Positions 24,601-35,584 of a stretch of 64,000 nucleotides of DNA are shown here, piece after piece. Numbering within the stretch: the stretch's first letter is position 1; the number at the start of each line of letters is the position of its first letter. The notes under the pieces were generated by a model. That model worked only from the letters and a program-made list of their open reading frames with translations. It made no database searches and was not told the DNA's origin. The position numbers and the translations under genes were made by a program. Source of the DNA: Diploscapter coronatus (Eukaryota > Nematoda > Chromadorea > Rhabditida > Rhabditidae); NCBI GenBank assembly GCA_964036155.1, contig OZ038422.1, positions 1,426,001 through 1,490,000 on the forward strand, written 5' to 3'.

Positions 24601-26760
24601 GTCTTTGTGTGATTAGTATCAGTGTCATCGCATTTCCTATCCCTCTTAGATTCCCCTATATTTTTCCATCTAATGTTATCTTCTTGTTCGAGTGTTTGCA
24701 GCTTTTCGGCTTCGTCTTTGCAACCCCAACCGCCCTCTGCTGCTTTTGTGCTCCAATGCCAAATCGATTCTATCAATCGAGTGCAATTGCAGGATGATAC
24801 AGTACTCCTATCAATCAAAGAGAAGACGATATGAGCATCAACACTTCAGTGATAAGATAAGATTAGGTTTGACGAGAGATGATAAGTACGTAATATCGTA
24901 CAGTAATCTGGAAGATCATAGCAATTCAATATAGGATCCGCCAAAAGTCTGGGCTGCTTTGGTTGGTACGCAAATTTGAGCCTGTAAAAATCTAAAATTT
25001 ATAGCCAAATGACATAAAATTATGCAGATAAGTAGCATTCGTATTGGGGAAGATAATATTCACGTTCTCAGAAAACATTAGTCACTATTACCCAGACTAT
25101 GAATTTTCAAAAGAAGGCCGAAAGCGGTCTATACACGTTTGGCGCACCCTACAAATTAGAATGCAATTCCTACCGTATTCTGAAAGATATACATTCCCAC
25201 AATCGAATGTACAAATATGCAAGCGATCGTCCACATAATATGATAATTATAGGTTGTAAAGGTGAGCTAACAAAGTATTCTGCTAAGAAAGGAAGAAATA
25301 GCTAATGAGATTAGGCGTCAGGTCGCGTGTCTCTACAGATTAACCGATGCGCATATTTGCCGTATCTTATTAAATAGGCATTAAATGCGGGTATCAGGTT
25401 GCTCATAAGCACAGAAATTCTACTTGCACCCCTTCGATTCTTAGAAATCATACCTGACGTTAATGTCAAAGATTTAACTGTTAACATCTCTGTGCCTGTA
25501 TCCAGAAAACTTCACTTCCATAGAAATAAGTTATTCCTTTGGGATAGTTTCTGGATACGGGCGCTGACGGATATTTAACTAAACTTAATTCCAGCCCTTT
25601 AACCAATTTTGATGCGGGTAATGAGATATAACTGCAGCATATCATGCGCACTTAAGGATGGCATATTTGTCATGCCCAATGATATAATATACCCATATCC
25701 CATTTATAGCTGCTGATGACGGTACTTGGGTACTTGACCCTTCACCACCCTTTTCCCAGTCAAAGTGCTCTAATCCGAGCATCAAGTGACTCAATATGCT
25801 AATATCGCCAAATATATGGGATATCAATATAGCGACAACCTGGTAGCACAACATATTTGACCTTGGAAGATATGGGGTTTTGAACTGTAATTTGCAAATT
25901 ACAAGACAAAATTACAGAACAAAATACGAAACAACACAAGACCGGAAATGGCAAAACGTCTTGAAATTCTCTTTCTCATGCCATTTCATCAGACCTAGGC
26001 AGAATCTAAGCCAAATTCCCAATACGGACCCTCTTGAGCCAAAATTTTTCCCTAAAATCCTATTGCGCTCTATGGCTAAAAAGCTGCCTAAGGTTGTATT
26101 TCATTGTCTTGTTGTTTTACAATTTTAGATTTTGCTTTGAATAAAACATTCAAATCTATTTTTATTGTTGATGCCAAAATCTGGGAGGCCCAAAATGAGG
26201 AGCGCGAGAAAGAAGCGATTTTAGATGGCAGTCTCTCTTCTTTTCGCGTGCTATTTCTCGCTTTTCTAACCACTTTGCACGCCTCCCAGATTTGGGCATC
26301 AAGAATACCATTTGGTAGGGTTCCAGGAGGCAACGTTGAGGGCCCCGCTCCTCCATTCTGCTGTTGTTGGCCTACGGTAGCCGCGGCGGCTTGTGCCATC
26401 TGAGCGGCTAATTGTTGCGAGAGCAGTTGGTAATTCAGGGAGTTGAGAAATTGCGCTGCGGGGTTTTGACCGACTGAAAATTCGCATTTTCTTTCAAGAT
26501 TATTAAAAATGGCAGCCTGGAAAAGTGGCTGCATTAGTTACATTGTTACGTACGCAATTGAATGACAAAGAGCTTCTTTTGCTTTAGCATTCCCAATGCT
26601 TTTTGGTATGTAACGACGTAACTATTTTTTCCGAATTGCTATAAAATACCGTACCCATAACTGGTGTGGTGGGTTTTGATCCATCTTGAATTGACGAATT
26701 CGGCGAATAATTCGAACTTTCGGAATTCGCCTCTGCGTCATTCTTCTTCAGGTCGGATTC
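21688..26760 (-). CDS. pha-2: Hex/PHA-2-type homeobox transcription factor (first exon not found)
   Basis: Exons seen: 26655-26760, 26309-26473, 23897-23993, 23540-23651 and the terminal exon 21688-21894 (or 21688-21888). An Asn/Ser-rich N-terminal part is followed by a Gln/Ala-rich segment (LLSQQLAAQMAQAAAATVGQ), then a linker ending QKRKGGQIRF. The homeodomain follows (LENKFDSHKYLSPQERKKL, SLSERQ, TWFQNRRAKWRRV) and is of the Hhex class, whose nematode member PHA-2 acts in pharynx development. The tail is acidic then polar. The first exon must end in phase 0 upstream of 26760 and was not identified. The last intron lacks a canonical acceptor: it reads TTTTCAT before GTGAAG, which encodes the helix-3 Val-Lys. 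The intron after 26309 starts directly with a palindromic repeat. Nuclear DNA-binding protein by family knowledge. Confidence 0.85.
21931..22075. repeat. Palindromic element, family D copy 2 (intronic)
   Basis: Ends GGCAATTCGGGAAACTAG and complement ending TCCAGGTTGCC, core GCGAAATAGTGTAGG / CCCATACTATTTCGTATGC. It lies about 40 nt from the terminal homeobox exon. Confidence 0.88.
22163..22372. repeat. TIR element, family E copy 2 (homeobox intron)
   Basis: Terminal repeats TTGCCAATGACCGATTATTT and TGAATCGGTCATTGACAA; the interior has GCATATTCGAATTTG, shared in inverse with copies 1, 3 and 6. Confidence 0.8.
22726..22936. repeat. TIR element, family E copy 3 (homeobox intron)
   Basis: Ends ATTGTCTATGACCAATTTGT and CGTAATCAGTCATCGACAAT; interior GACGAAATAAATAATGCATA matches copy 4. 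It lies in the same intron as copy 2. Confidence 0.8.
23671..23867. repeat. TIR element, family E copy 4 (fills a homeobox intron)
   Basis: CTTGAGACGAAATAAATAAT at one end and ACTTCGTCTCAAGTAATTGG at the other. It takes about 197 of the 245 nt of intron 23652-23896, which separates the start of the homeodomain from its body; about 48 nt remain. Confidence 0.85.
26160..26308. repeat. Palindromic element, family F copy 1 (abuts a homeobox exon)
   Basis: Arms ATTGTTGATGCCAAAATCTG and complement, core GTGCTATTTCTCGC. On the minus strand the element terminus GTATTCTTGATGCC begins exactly at the donor after exon 26309-26473. Confidence 0.85.
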
Positions 26761-26794
26761 CTGAATGTTCAAGTCTTCAGGTATGACAACTTGG

Positions 26795-26935
26795 GAACCG
26801 CGAGACCACGAGGCATTGAGACATTGAGAAATAGTGTGGAAAAAGAAGCCTATCATCCCCATACCCTACTCTAAGCTCGATACTATTTCGTGCTGTGTCT
26901 CACGTGTTTCGTGATTTCGTGATTTCCAAATAGCC
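26795..26935. repeat. Palindromic element upstream of the first identified homeobox exon
   Basis: Imperfect arms GAGACATTGAGAAATAGTGT and GATACTATTTCGTGCTGTGT flank a CCCCATACCC loop. It probably lies in the first intron. Confidence 0.65.
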
Positions 26936-28838
26936 CTTTCAGATTCATATTCAAAAAATAAACGATACATCATTTTGCTGATCTGGATTAGCGCAGGAAG
27001 CCTGTAGGAGGCAATCAATAGAAAATTTTGCATCCATAATAGGAAAAAATCAAATAAAATAGGTTTATTTAATTATGGTCAAAATTATCGATGAACTGAA
27101 GTTTAGCTTTGAAGTCTGTGGGTTCCACCAAATGTGTGGGGCTGAATGAGGGCTCGATTGGCCCGAAGTATAAAAGATTGGAGGGGCCTCTGTTTCTCTG
27201 TGCTTTCTTTCTGTTCTCTTCTCTCTCAATGACATTAGCGCATCTCATCTCTATTGAAGAGCCAGATCACTGACAACTTCGCGAGTGGGCGGAGCTTGGG
27301 GCATACGGTAGTTAGGAGGAAGGAAAGAAAGGGAAGTGAATTGAATGGCCCTTATAAAATAACTTCGAAAGTTTAAATTAGTTTCTTATCTCTATATTTG
27401 AAACCTCAAATATTAAGATGAATTAATGCTATGACAGTATGGGTATGCATCAAATTAACATGAGCTATTTGTATATCGATAACAGCATGATACTTTGCAT
27501 AGCAAGAACATTTTGAGAAGAAATGCTCTATTGAAATAAAGCTATTGAATATTTTGTTTAAAAGTATATTGCAGTTTTTCTTGCTCCCAAATATACAGTA
27601 TCCCCCTGTTCTCAATTTTGCTCGTTGATAATCCGCGGCCTGTTCGCCCGCAATTCTTGTCTCTGTTTAGCTCCGACATTTTGCTTCTTCCGATTTCCCC
27701 CTCTAATTCCACTCAATCACATGATTCACAAATAAGTGCGCGAGAGATGTCGGAGAAGTCAAATTGATAGAAGAGAGGGCGAAAGATGCAGACACACGAC
27801 GACAATCAGCGAAGATAGATGATATGAAATAACATAAGAGATGATAGGGAAAACATTGAAGCACCCCCAACAAACTGACTGTGCAGATTCAATATGCTCT
27901 TTATGTCAGATTAGCAGAATGCGAGAGAGGGAGAGACAAATGATATTTGACTTGATGCGAGATGAAAACTGGAAATTTTTGACGATTTTCATTGCAATCA
28001 AAACGCATCTTTATTGCTACCGTATGCAATTAATACTAGGAGCAATAAAAGACAATTTGGAGTCCACACGACATGCTAAACGGTGTGGGGGAAAAGAAAG
28101 TCTACCACCCAATACTCCTACCCGAGCCATATACTATTTCGTATGTATTGGGGTGTTCTTGAATGCCATATGCAGTTTCTAGCTATCTGCAATAAGATAC
28201 ACGTTTACTAGTTTTAAATGCACGATTAAATTCATTAGAATTCATAGCACTAATGTTATTAGTTACCCTGTTACAGCTCATAACAGATCGTTTTTGGCTT
28301 ATAAAATTCCGCCTTGAAACTTTAAATGTGTGCATCTTTATTTTTACAGTACTCTACAATGAAGAGAATTTTTAGATTAAGATTGAATCTTGAAAATGTC
28401 GTGCGTATTTGCAACTTGGTTGTGCATCCGTCCGTCCATCTATCCATCTAATGTGAGTTATGGTGTCGAATTACCGGGCTTTATGCATTATCTATACATG
28501 CTGCTGTTGTGTGTTGCTTCTAATAACTTCTTTGCTTTAGCGGCAGAGAAGACACGTTTCTCCTCTCCGTGTTTTCCGTGCTATTTCCCTCTCACAGCTA
28601 GAAATAGTATGAAGAGACTGGAGACGAAAAGATTTTCCTGACTTTAAGGGGCAAGCAAGGCAGTGCGCTTTCTAATGGCTTTCTTGCTCACCTCTTTTGT
28701 CCTATTCGTCTTATTGTGTAATCGAGCTGCTCCACATACATCCCCTTTCACAATTCACATACACAAAAGTCAGCCACCAACTACAAATGGAAGCGAAGAA
28801 ATTTTAAGATAAAACAAATATTTTATTCCACATAAAAA
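26936..28838. other. Likely first intron or promoter of the homeobox gene, and CLPTM1 flank
   Basis: The missing first homeobox exon must lie at or beyond here. One minus-strand ATG near 27676 opens a short basic frame but lacks a phase-0 donor. Partial palindromes with the CTATTTC core occur near 28.13 and 28.59 kb. Confidence 0.4.
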
Positions 28839-28926
28839 TTATGACCCACTGTAGCTCTCACTCTTTTTTGGAAAATAGTATGGAGAAAAGAAAGAAAGAG
28901 GGTGAGAACCACAAGGGGTCAAAAGT
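28839..28926. repeat. Palindromic element upstream of CLPTM1
   Basis: Arms TTATGACCCACTGTAGCTCT and complement, with GGAAAATAGTATGGAGAAAA in the loop. Confidence 0.8.
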
Positions 28927-28959
28927 TATCTTGAAATGAAACATATTAGTTGAAATTTC

Positions 28960-29243
28960 AGTGGCGGTATTTTTGCCCGAAAAGTCGCACTTGGTTTCTT
29001 TGAGGTCGTGCTACGCGTTAATTACTCAATTATTTTAACTGTAAGTAATTAAATGTTTACATAATAATTAAGTAAAGATCAAGGGCAACACGACCATATA
29101 AAATTTATAACATTTGCTCTTTATTTTGCTGTCCTTCCATGCTCTTAAAAAAGGATAGCTCGTGCTTCTTTTTGAAAGTCACTTTTTGAAGAAAGTAGTG
29201 CGAATTCGAAGTTGGTGCTTCTTAGGCAAAAAATACCGCCACA
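28960..29243. repeat. TIR element of about 280 bp upstream of CLPTM1
   Basis: Termini GTGGCGGTATTTTTGCC and GGCAAAAAATACCGCCAC, with further inner pairing. Non-coding; a MITE by structure. Confidence 0.85.
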
Positions 29244-29520
29244 GATGTTCACAATAAATGACGAATAAATGTACCCACTGAAACGAACATTTTTACAAAA
29301 TCGCAATCAAAATATCGTCCATCCCTGGCGAAAACAGGCTAAAATTTAAAATTTCAAAAAAATAGTGGGCGAAATAAGGAGGGTGAAAAGAGTGACAGAC
29401 AAAAGGGGCGACCACCGCGTTGACCTGCGTTTATCGTGTCATCATCAATTCCACGTTTTATTCAATTTCCTCAACCACTTTTACTTCGTTAATTGGTCCA
29501 ATTATCGCTAATTAAGTCGA

Positions 29521-29533
29521 GATTTTTGCAGGG
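29521..29533 (+). promoter_or_regulatory. Probable trans-splice acceptor of CLPTM1
   Basis: GATTTTTGCAG is followed after two bases by the ATG at 29534. An acceptor this close to the start, with no upstream coding exon found, is typical of nematode spliced-leader sites. Confidence 0.55.
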
Positions 29534-32500
29534 ATGGCCGACGCCAATCCGAATGCAGTCGCGGAGGGCGGCGAACAGGCTCAAGAGGTATAAATTTTTC
29601 AAAAAAATCGCCCTTTTAAATTCAATTTTTAAAATTTATTTTCAAACTAACTTTTGAATCTTCAGATGCCCGGAATGTGGCAAATGATTCGTACCTTGGC
29701 AGGGCGCATGATGATGATCTACTTCGTGACAAGTCTCATCAAGGTGGGTCAAATTTTCCAGACAATTCAAAGAAATCGACTTTTTTTTTTATTTTTAAAG
29801 GGATTGATCAAATTTCACTTTTTCTTGAAATTTTTGAAATTAAGGAAAAATATAAAACTAGATTTTTAAAAAATACTTTGAAATTTCTAATTTTAGGCTC
29901 TTGTAATTGCCACCCTCACTCTATTGTAGATTACCATCTTTTTTCTTTCCTCCATACTATTTCTCAGAAAAGAGGGTGGTGGTAGCTACAGCGAGCTAAA
30001 TTGGTATAATTTTTTGCCATCTTCAGGGTTTTACCGGTGGCCCTAACCAATCGCAAAATGCGACGATCACTCCGTCGGTCAAATATCCGCCGGCAAGGAA
30101 CCTCTTTCCTCCCGGACAACTTTTCGACCTCTACATGTACCTGGACGAATCGGTTAGTGATGTTATTTTGTTCTTTTCAAAATGTTGTTCCTAATTCTTT
30201 TTTCCATTGCAGGACGAAACGTTCATCGAATTCGAGAAGGGCAACTTGTTTTGGATGGAAAAAGGCCTCAAGTATGGCGATTATTCGGCTGGACCCGATA
30301 AGGTATTTTTAAAAGTTAAAAAATATAAAAATGTTTATTTTTTGAATGTGGCTTATTTAGACATTTTCTAAAGTGGAATATTATAAAATTAAAATGAATT
30401 TAAAAAGAGTGGTTCATCGAAACTTTTTGAAGGAACTAAATAATATTTGAATTTTGTTAGGACGGCACCTTGGTGTTTCAAAGAACAATTCCCACTCCTG
30501 AAGTGTTGCTGAGAAACGAGTCTCTGTTTCTGCACGTTTTCATCACCAAATCCGGACAGTCGCCTGATCCGAAGGACCGGAACTATATCAGGAGGGAGGT
30601 CAGAGTTAAAAATGTTTAGAATCTGTTCAGACGTTAGTTGCCAATGCAACTTTCAATTCGCTCGAAATAGCATGGAAATGAAGAGAGTGCGATTGTGCAC
30701 TAGGTTAAATCATTTCATTTGCTCTCTTCACTTTCCATGTTATTTCGAGAGAGTTGCAAGCTGCATTGGACACTAACGTCTGAACACGGGACCTTTATTT
30801 TCTCGCTTTGACTTTGGTTTTAATTTCAGGTCGTGTACGAGGTCAAACAGCTGAACAAATTCAAGAAGAAGTACTACAAGAAGACCTCGAATTTGCTGAC
30901 TGGAAAATCTGAACAATCTGATGAGGATTTGGCCAAAGCACAGACCATGAAGTACGAGGTGCTCAATTTCTGGCATCCCAACATCAGCATACATTTGATC
31001 GACGATCAGACTGCTTGGACTAAGGGTAATTAACTCTATGCTTATTTGTCATTTTAATTAGCCTAATTATCTGTCTTAATTAGGCTCTTCTATTAGGCAT
31101 ACTTTTCTAAGAGGAGAATACATTTTTACAGCTTTCTCAATTGCTCTAATTAAATCCCTTTAATTACCCCCAATTGTCCAGGAGCCCTGCCCTCTCCTTT
31201 GGACGTTGCAGTGAAATTCGACCCGGTTGGCGGCGTTTACAGGCCGATTTTCATGTTCAACACCTACTGGAATCTCGGCTCCGAGTACATGCCAATTAAC
31301 GATACTGTCAAGGTAGTTATAATATAATTCCTTACCCTAATTAAGTATTTTATTGCCCTAATTAAGACTATCGATCTACGAGTGACTTATTACCCGATTT
31401 CGCTATTCAAATTCCAGTTCTATGCGAGTCAGCAGGTTGGAAAATTTGAAAAAGCAGGAGTTTTGAAATAATTTTTTTCAGATGAAAACCCAATGGTCCC
31501 AAATGTTAATGCAAGACCAGGAAGACGATGATCAGGATTCCATCAAACAGGCCCTCCTGGAGACGAACCCCATTCTTCTCGGTAAAATTTACAGCCATAT
31601 TATTGTGTCGGTCAAATGAAGTAACAGTTCGTTTATTAAAGAGCGCTGTTGCGAGAAATGCGCGTCACAGCTATGCGCAACAAGGAGGCTAGAGTGCAGA
31701 GAAAGAAGAGTCAGCGGGAGAAAGTCGTACACAATTTCTTCTGTCTTTCTCTAGTCTTTTCTCGTGTTTTTTCAACACACAAATTTTCATTTTATTTGAC
31801 CGAAGCAACAATCTGGATATAATTGTACAAGAAAAATCTTATTTTCACATTCTCTGGCTATTTCTAAATGTTATTTCAAATTTTCTAAACTATCTGGATA
31901 CAGTTTCAACTTTTTTGTTTTGTTTTCAAGAATATCGCGTATTTCCAGGAATTACAATGGTAGTGTCCCTGCTCCACACTGTATTCGAGTTTCTGGCCTT
32001 CAAAAACGACATCCAGTTTTGGCGCTCCAGAAAGGACTTGGTTGGACTATCAGTCAGATCCGTGCTCTTTAGTATTTTCCAGGTAATACATTTATTTGTC
32101 ACTAGTTAGTTTTCTTGACCTTTGTATTCCACACCCACTTTTTGAGAAGATAGTAGGGGAAAAGAAAAAAAAATAATGTGGGTGTAGAATAGAAGAGGCC
32201 ATTTTTCTTTCCCCAAACACTCGAATCTAAAATTTGGTGACAACTACAAATGGTGATGACCGTCAGCTGGTGGCAATACAGGAAGCTGATTGATTGATTT
32301 CCTAATAATTTAGAATTCTAAGACAAAAATTTGCGAACCTCAAAGTTGAAACCATCACTTTAAGAAAAGATTATCTTCTATTTAAAATAACGCGGTATTT
32401 AATTGTGACTTTCAGTCCCTGGTGGTTTTCCTGTACATTTGCGACAACGACACTAATTTCATGGTGAAGATTTCGGTGGGAATCGGGCTTCTTATCGAGT

Positions 32501-34838
32501 GCTGGAAAATCCCCAAAGTCATGGATGTTTCGGTATTTTCTTATTTTTATATATTTTTTATTTTAAACATTTTTATGTGTTGTATTTCAGGTCGACTGGA
32601 ACGAAAAGATTATGGGCGTCTTTCCGAAAATCAAAGTCCAAGATAAGGGCTCTTATGTGGAATCTGACACGAAAGTTTATGATGAGGTAATTTTTTGAAA
32701 ATTTAAATTTGTAATTGATCTAGGCAGCGCGCTTAATCCAGATCGTTCAAGTATACCTCCTGTAGTCGAAATATTCTGAACAGTTTCTTGATGTCTATAC
32801 TCCTACGTATCAACTTCCTATAGAAAACTTGTATCAGCGTACCTCCTCTCCCCTATTTTCGTTCTAGCTGTGAAAGTCTGCATAGATCTGATTTTTAAGG
32901 AAAAAAATTAACAAGCGAATTTCCAGATGGCATTCAAATACTTCTCCTGGGTGATGTTCCCTCTGTTGATCGGATACTCGATCTATTCTCTTCTTTACGT
33001 GGAGCAGGTACAAAAATTAGAATATTCGAATATTTGATCAAATTAAAATAGAAAATTAGAATATTTAAAATCGAATATTTGAACAAAGAACATGAAATCC
33101 ACATTTCAGAAAGGCTGGTACTCGTGGGTGCTAAACATGCTGTATGGCTACCTGCTCACTTTCGGATTCATTTCTATGACACCGTAAGGGTTGCATAAGT
33201 TTAAATGGAAAAAAATGAACTCTTCTTCAAGCTTTACCATTTTCTTTATAACTATTAACACAAACTTTTCATAAGTTTGTATTATTTCACAAGTATAAAT
33301 TACTTTTTATTAAAAAAACAAAACTAGAGCATTATTATTCAGACAACTATTCATCAACTACAAGCTGAAGTCGGTGGCGCACCTGCCGTGGCGAATGCTC
33401 ACCTACAAGTTCATCAACACGTTCATCGACGACCTATTTGCCTTCGTTATTCGCATGCCCTTGATGTACAGAATCGGATGCTTCCGAGACGACATCATTT
33501 TCGTGGTACGTCATTTACAATAATTACGGATTAAAATAATATATCTTCTTTTAAAGATAAAATTATTTAGCTTGGTGAAATTGTTTATAGAAACGCCATA
33601 GCATTTTTGGTTTCAAAATAGATCTGCAGTAGAGAAGTGTTTGCTTATCAAAACGTCGAATAGTTGTATCATTTGACAAATTTAAAAATTCACTATATTA
33701 TATAAATATAACATGGTGTTCGCCGCTGGAAAGAGCACACTCCATAATGTGCTAGACGAGTCTTTTCCCTTTCTTCTTTCGCATTGGAACGCATTTTTTC
33801 AGCGCCGGACACGGTAGAAAGCTTAAAAATTTATAAAACTTTGAGACTAACTATAAGAAAGATTTCTAAGCGCTTATTTAAAAAAAAAACCCAAACAAAA
33901 TTCCAGATCTACCTCTACCAGCGTTGGATCTACCGCATCGATCCGACTCGCGTCAATGAATACGGTACTTCGATGGTACCTCCACCAGGTGACCGATTTC
34001 TTAACGATTTGAAGTGTTTTGTTAAACCCAACACTCTGTAATTTTCACACATTTGTAGCAGTTACACATTTTATACCCAGAATTATTAGCTTGCCCCATA
34101 AATCTTTTTCCCATGTTTTGGTTTTAACTTTTTCTGATAATCGATTCGCGATAAAAATCGAAAGTTTTCAACACTTCGATATTTTTTTGATAAACTGCTG
34201 GCTCTTATACAAAAATGTCATAACAGACGCTCTACTAACTATTTGTGGTAAAAATGCAAATCACTGAAGTTTCCTAGAAAGTTGGGAAAAGGCTTATGCA
34301 GAGAGCGCAAGCTCCGCCCCTTTGCAAATGCGCGGTATTTAACAAAAAGTGGCAGTTAAGTAACCCTAAAATGGAAAATAAGTATCCTTCAAAAGCCAAA
34401 TATTATGAAAAATCACTCCTAGATCGACAATGGACCTTCTGGAACGGCTATGTCAAAAATCAGCACATAATTTTCCCTACAAGCAGTTTGAAGCTTACGA
34501 AAACGTGTTCATTTTAAGGGGTTCAGAAAATGCCGATTCTTTCGTTTCAAATCAAGTTTTATCGGGCTTTTTCCTACAAAAAGTCTTAGTCATCCCACAA
34601 TGCATCTTCTTGAGCAAAAATAATAGCGGAATATGATTCTCATCAACCTGCTTTCGCCTTCTCTAGACTTATGAGACAACCCAATAAATGAACTAAGTTT
34701 GAAACAGTTATGAATTTAATTTCAGAAGAACTCGAGGGAGAACAGAAAGCGATCGAAGATAACAAGGATGAAAAGCCAGAGGAAAACAAGAAACCCAAAT
34801 CCGACAAGAAAAAGCCGGAAACCAAAAAGGATAAGTAA
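29534..34838 (+). CDS. CLPTM1: CLPTM1 family multi-pass ER/Golgi membrane protein, about 596 aa
   Basis: Seventeen coding exons: 29534-29587, 29666-29743, 30027-30152, 30213-30302, 30461-30598, 30830-31025, 31182-31312, 31418-31435, 31482-31581, 31949-32082, 32416-32532, 32591-32686, 32927-33007, 33110-33183, 33343-33505, 33907-33988, 34726-34838; all junctions are in frame. One N-terminal span (about residues 25-45) leads into a large lumenal domain. A C-terminal block of spans carries family hallmarks: FEFLAFKNDIQFWRSRK, GLLIECWKIPKVMDV, PWRMLTYKFINTFIDDLFAF and RIGCFRDDIIF. A Lys/Glu-rich cytosolic tail closes the protein. Length matches vertebrate CLPTM1. In mammals CLPTM1 restrains GABA-A receptor traffic in the ER, and the related CLPTM1L is reported to be a glucosaminyl-PI scramblase; which role applies here is not shown. 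Exon 8 is an 18-nt microexon. Several introns hold palindromic repeats. Confidence 0.96.
29893..29999. repeat. Palindromic element (CLPTM1 intron 2)
   Basis: Arms TTAGGCTCTTGTAATTGCCA and imperfect complement (GTAGCTACAGCGAGCTAA), core CCTCCATACTATTTCTCAG. In intron 29744-30026. Confidence 0.75.
30622..30790. repeat. Palindromic element, family B copy 2 (intronic)
   Basis: Ends GTTCAGACGTTAGTT and CACTAACGTCTGAAC, core CGAAATAGCATGG / CCATGTTATTTCG. In CLPTM1 intron 30599-30829 (231 nt); about 65-70 nt remain without it. Confidence 0.9.
31602..31812. repeat. TIR element, family G copy 1 (CLPTM1 intron)
   Basis: Ends ATTGTGTCGGTCAAATGAAG and TTATTTGACCGAAGCAACAA; interior GTTGCGAGAAATGCGCG is shared with copy 2. 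In intron 31582-31948. Confidence 0.85.
32118..32200. repeat. Palindromic element, family A copy 3 (intronic, opposite orientation)
   Basis: Arms TTTGTATTCCACACCCACTT and complement with a purine-rich loop (GATAGTAGGGGAAAAG). It lies inside CLPTM1 intron 32083-32415. The loop strand is opposite to that of copies 1, 2, 4 and 5. Confidence 0.85.
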
Positions 34839-35584
34839 TTTCATGCTAATTATCAAATTTCTGGTGGCAAATTATATTTTATTTATGCAAACTTTCAAAT
34901 GACAGGGGTCTAAAGCAGCTTATAACTACTTTTCCTACTCGTAAGAATGTCAGTGCTCATTTTTATCATTGTTTTGAAACACCTGATTTTTAAATTTATG
35001 TTGTTTTTTTTTTTCGAGTTTTGACGATTTCACTTGCCCTTTTCTATAACGATTTTTATTGAATTTTGGAGGCTTTCAAAATGATTGAACAATTTATTTG
35101 ATTAGTTTTATCAACTGTGGATAGAAATCCAGGATGGAGCATGGTCAAAAGGCAATTTATTTTTTAGCCATCGAAAAAATTGTTTGATGAATTTTATTGT
35201 GATAGACTTATTATGATTATTACTCACGCAAGATTTTTTATCTAATTCAATTTTCTCAGATACCAAAGTTTCAATTACTGTAGCCTGTTTTATCGTTCCT
35301 TTTCCTCGGAATTTTTGATGATCAAAAATGTTTACCTTTCGATCTGAAAAGACGTAATTTTATCGTGAAAAATTAATTAGGGTTTGTTGTTAATTGTTGT
35401 GAATCGATTTTGATTGAAAACTTGAAATAAATTAAAATTGAGGTTTAAGCGGAGAAAATATTGCGACACAATAACATATTTGATGTGATATATTGCTAAG
35501 GATCTTTTCATAAATGAAGAATTGAACATTGTGAATCATTTCAAAATTGCGATAGCACATTTTCAAAATTAATCGATATTTTGT
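34839..35584. other. CLPTM1 3' flank
   Basis: AT-rich, no coding. AATAAA near 35427 could serve as a distal poly(A) signal. Confidence 0.35.

Noticed and set aside
24346..24834. Several overlapping frames of 60-100 codons on both strands
   Set aside because: They lie between homeobox exons, have low-complexity translations, and show no consistent splice structure.
26088..26534. 148-codon minus frame reading from homeobox exon into the intron
   Set aside because: The part beyond the donor at 26308 is the arm of a palindromic element; the phase of the next exon requires splicing here.
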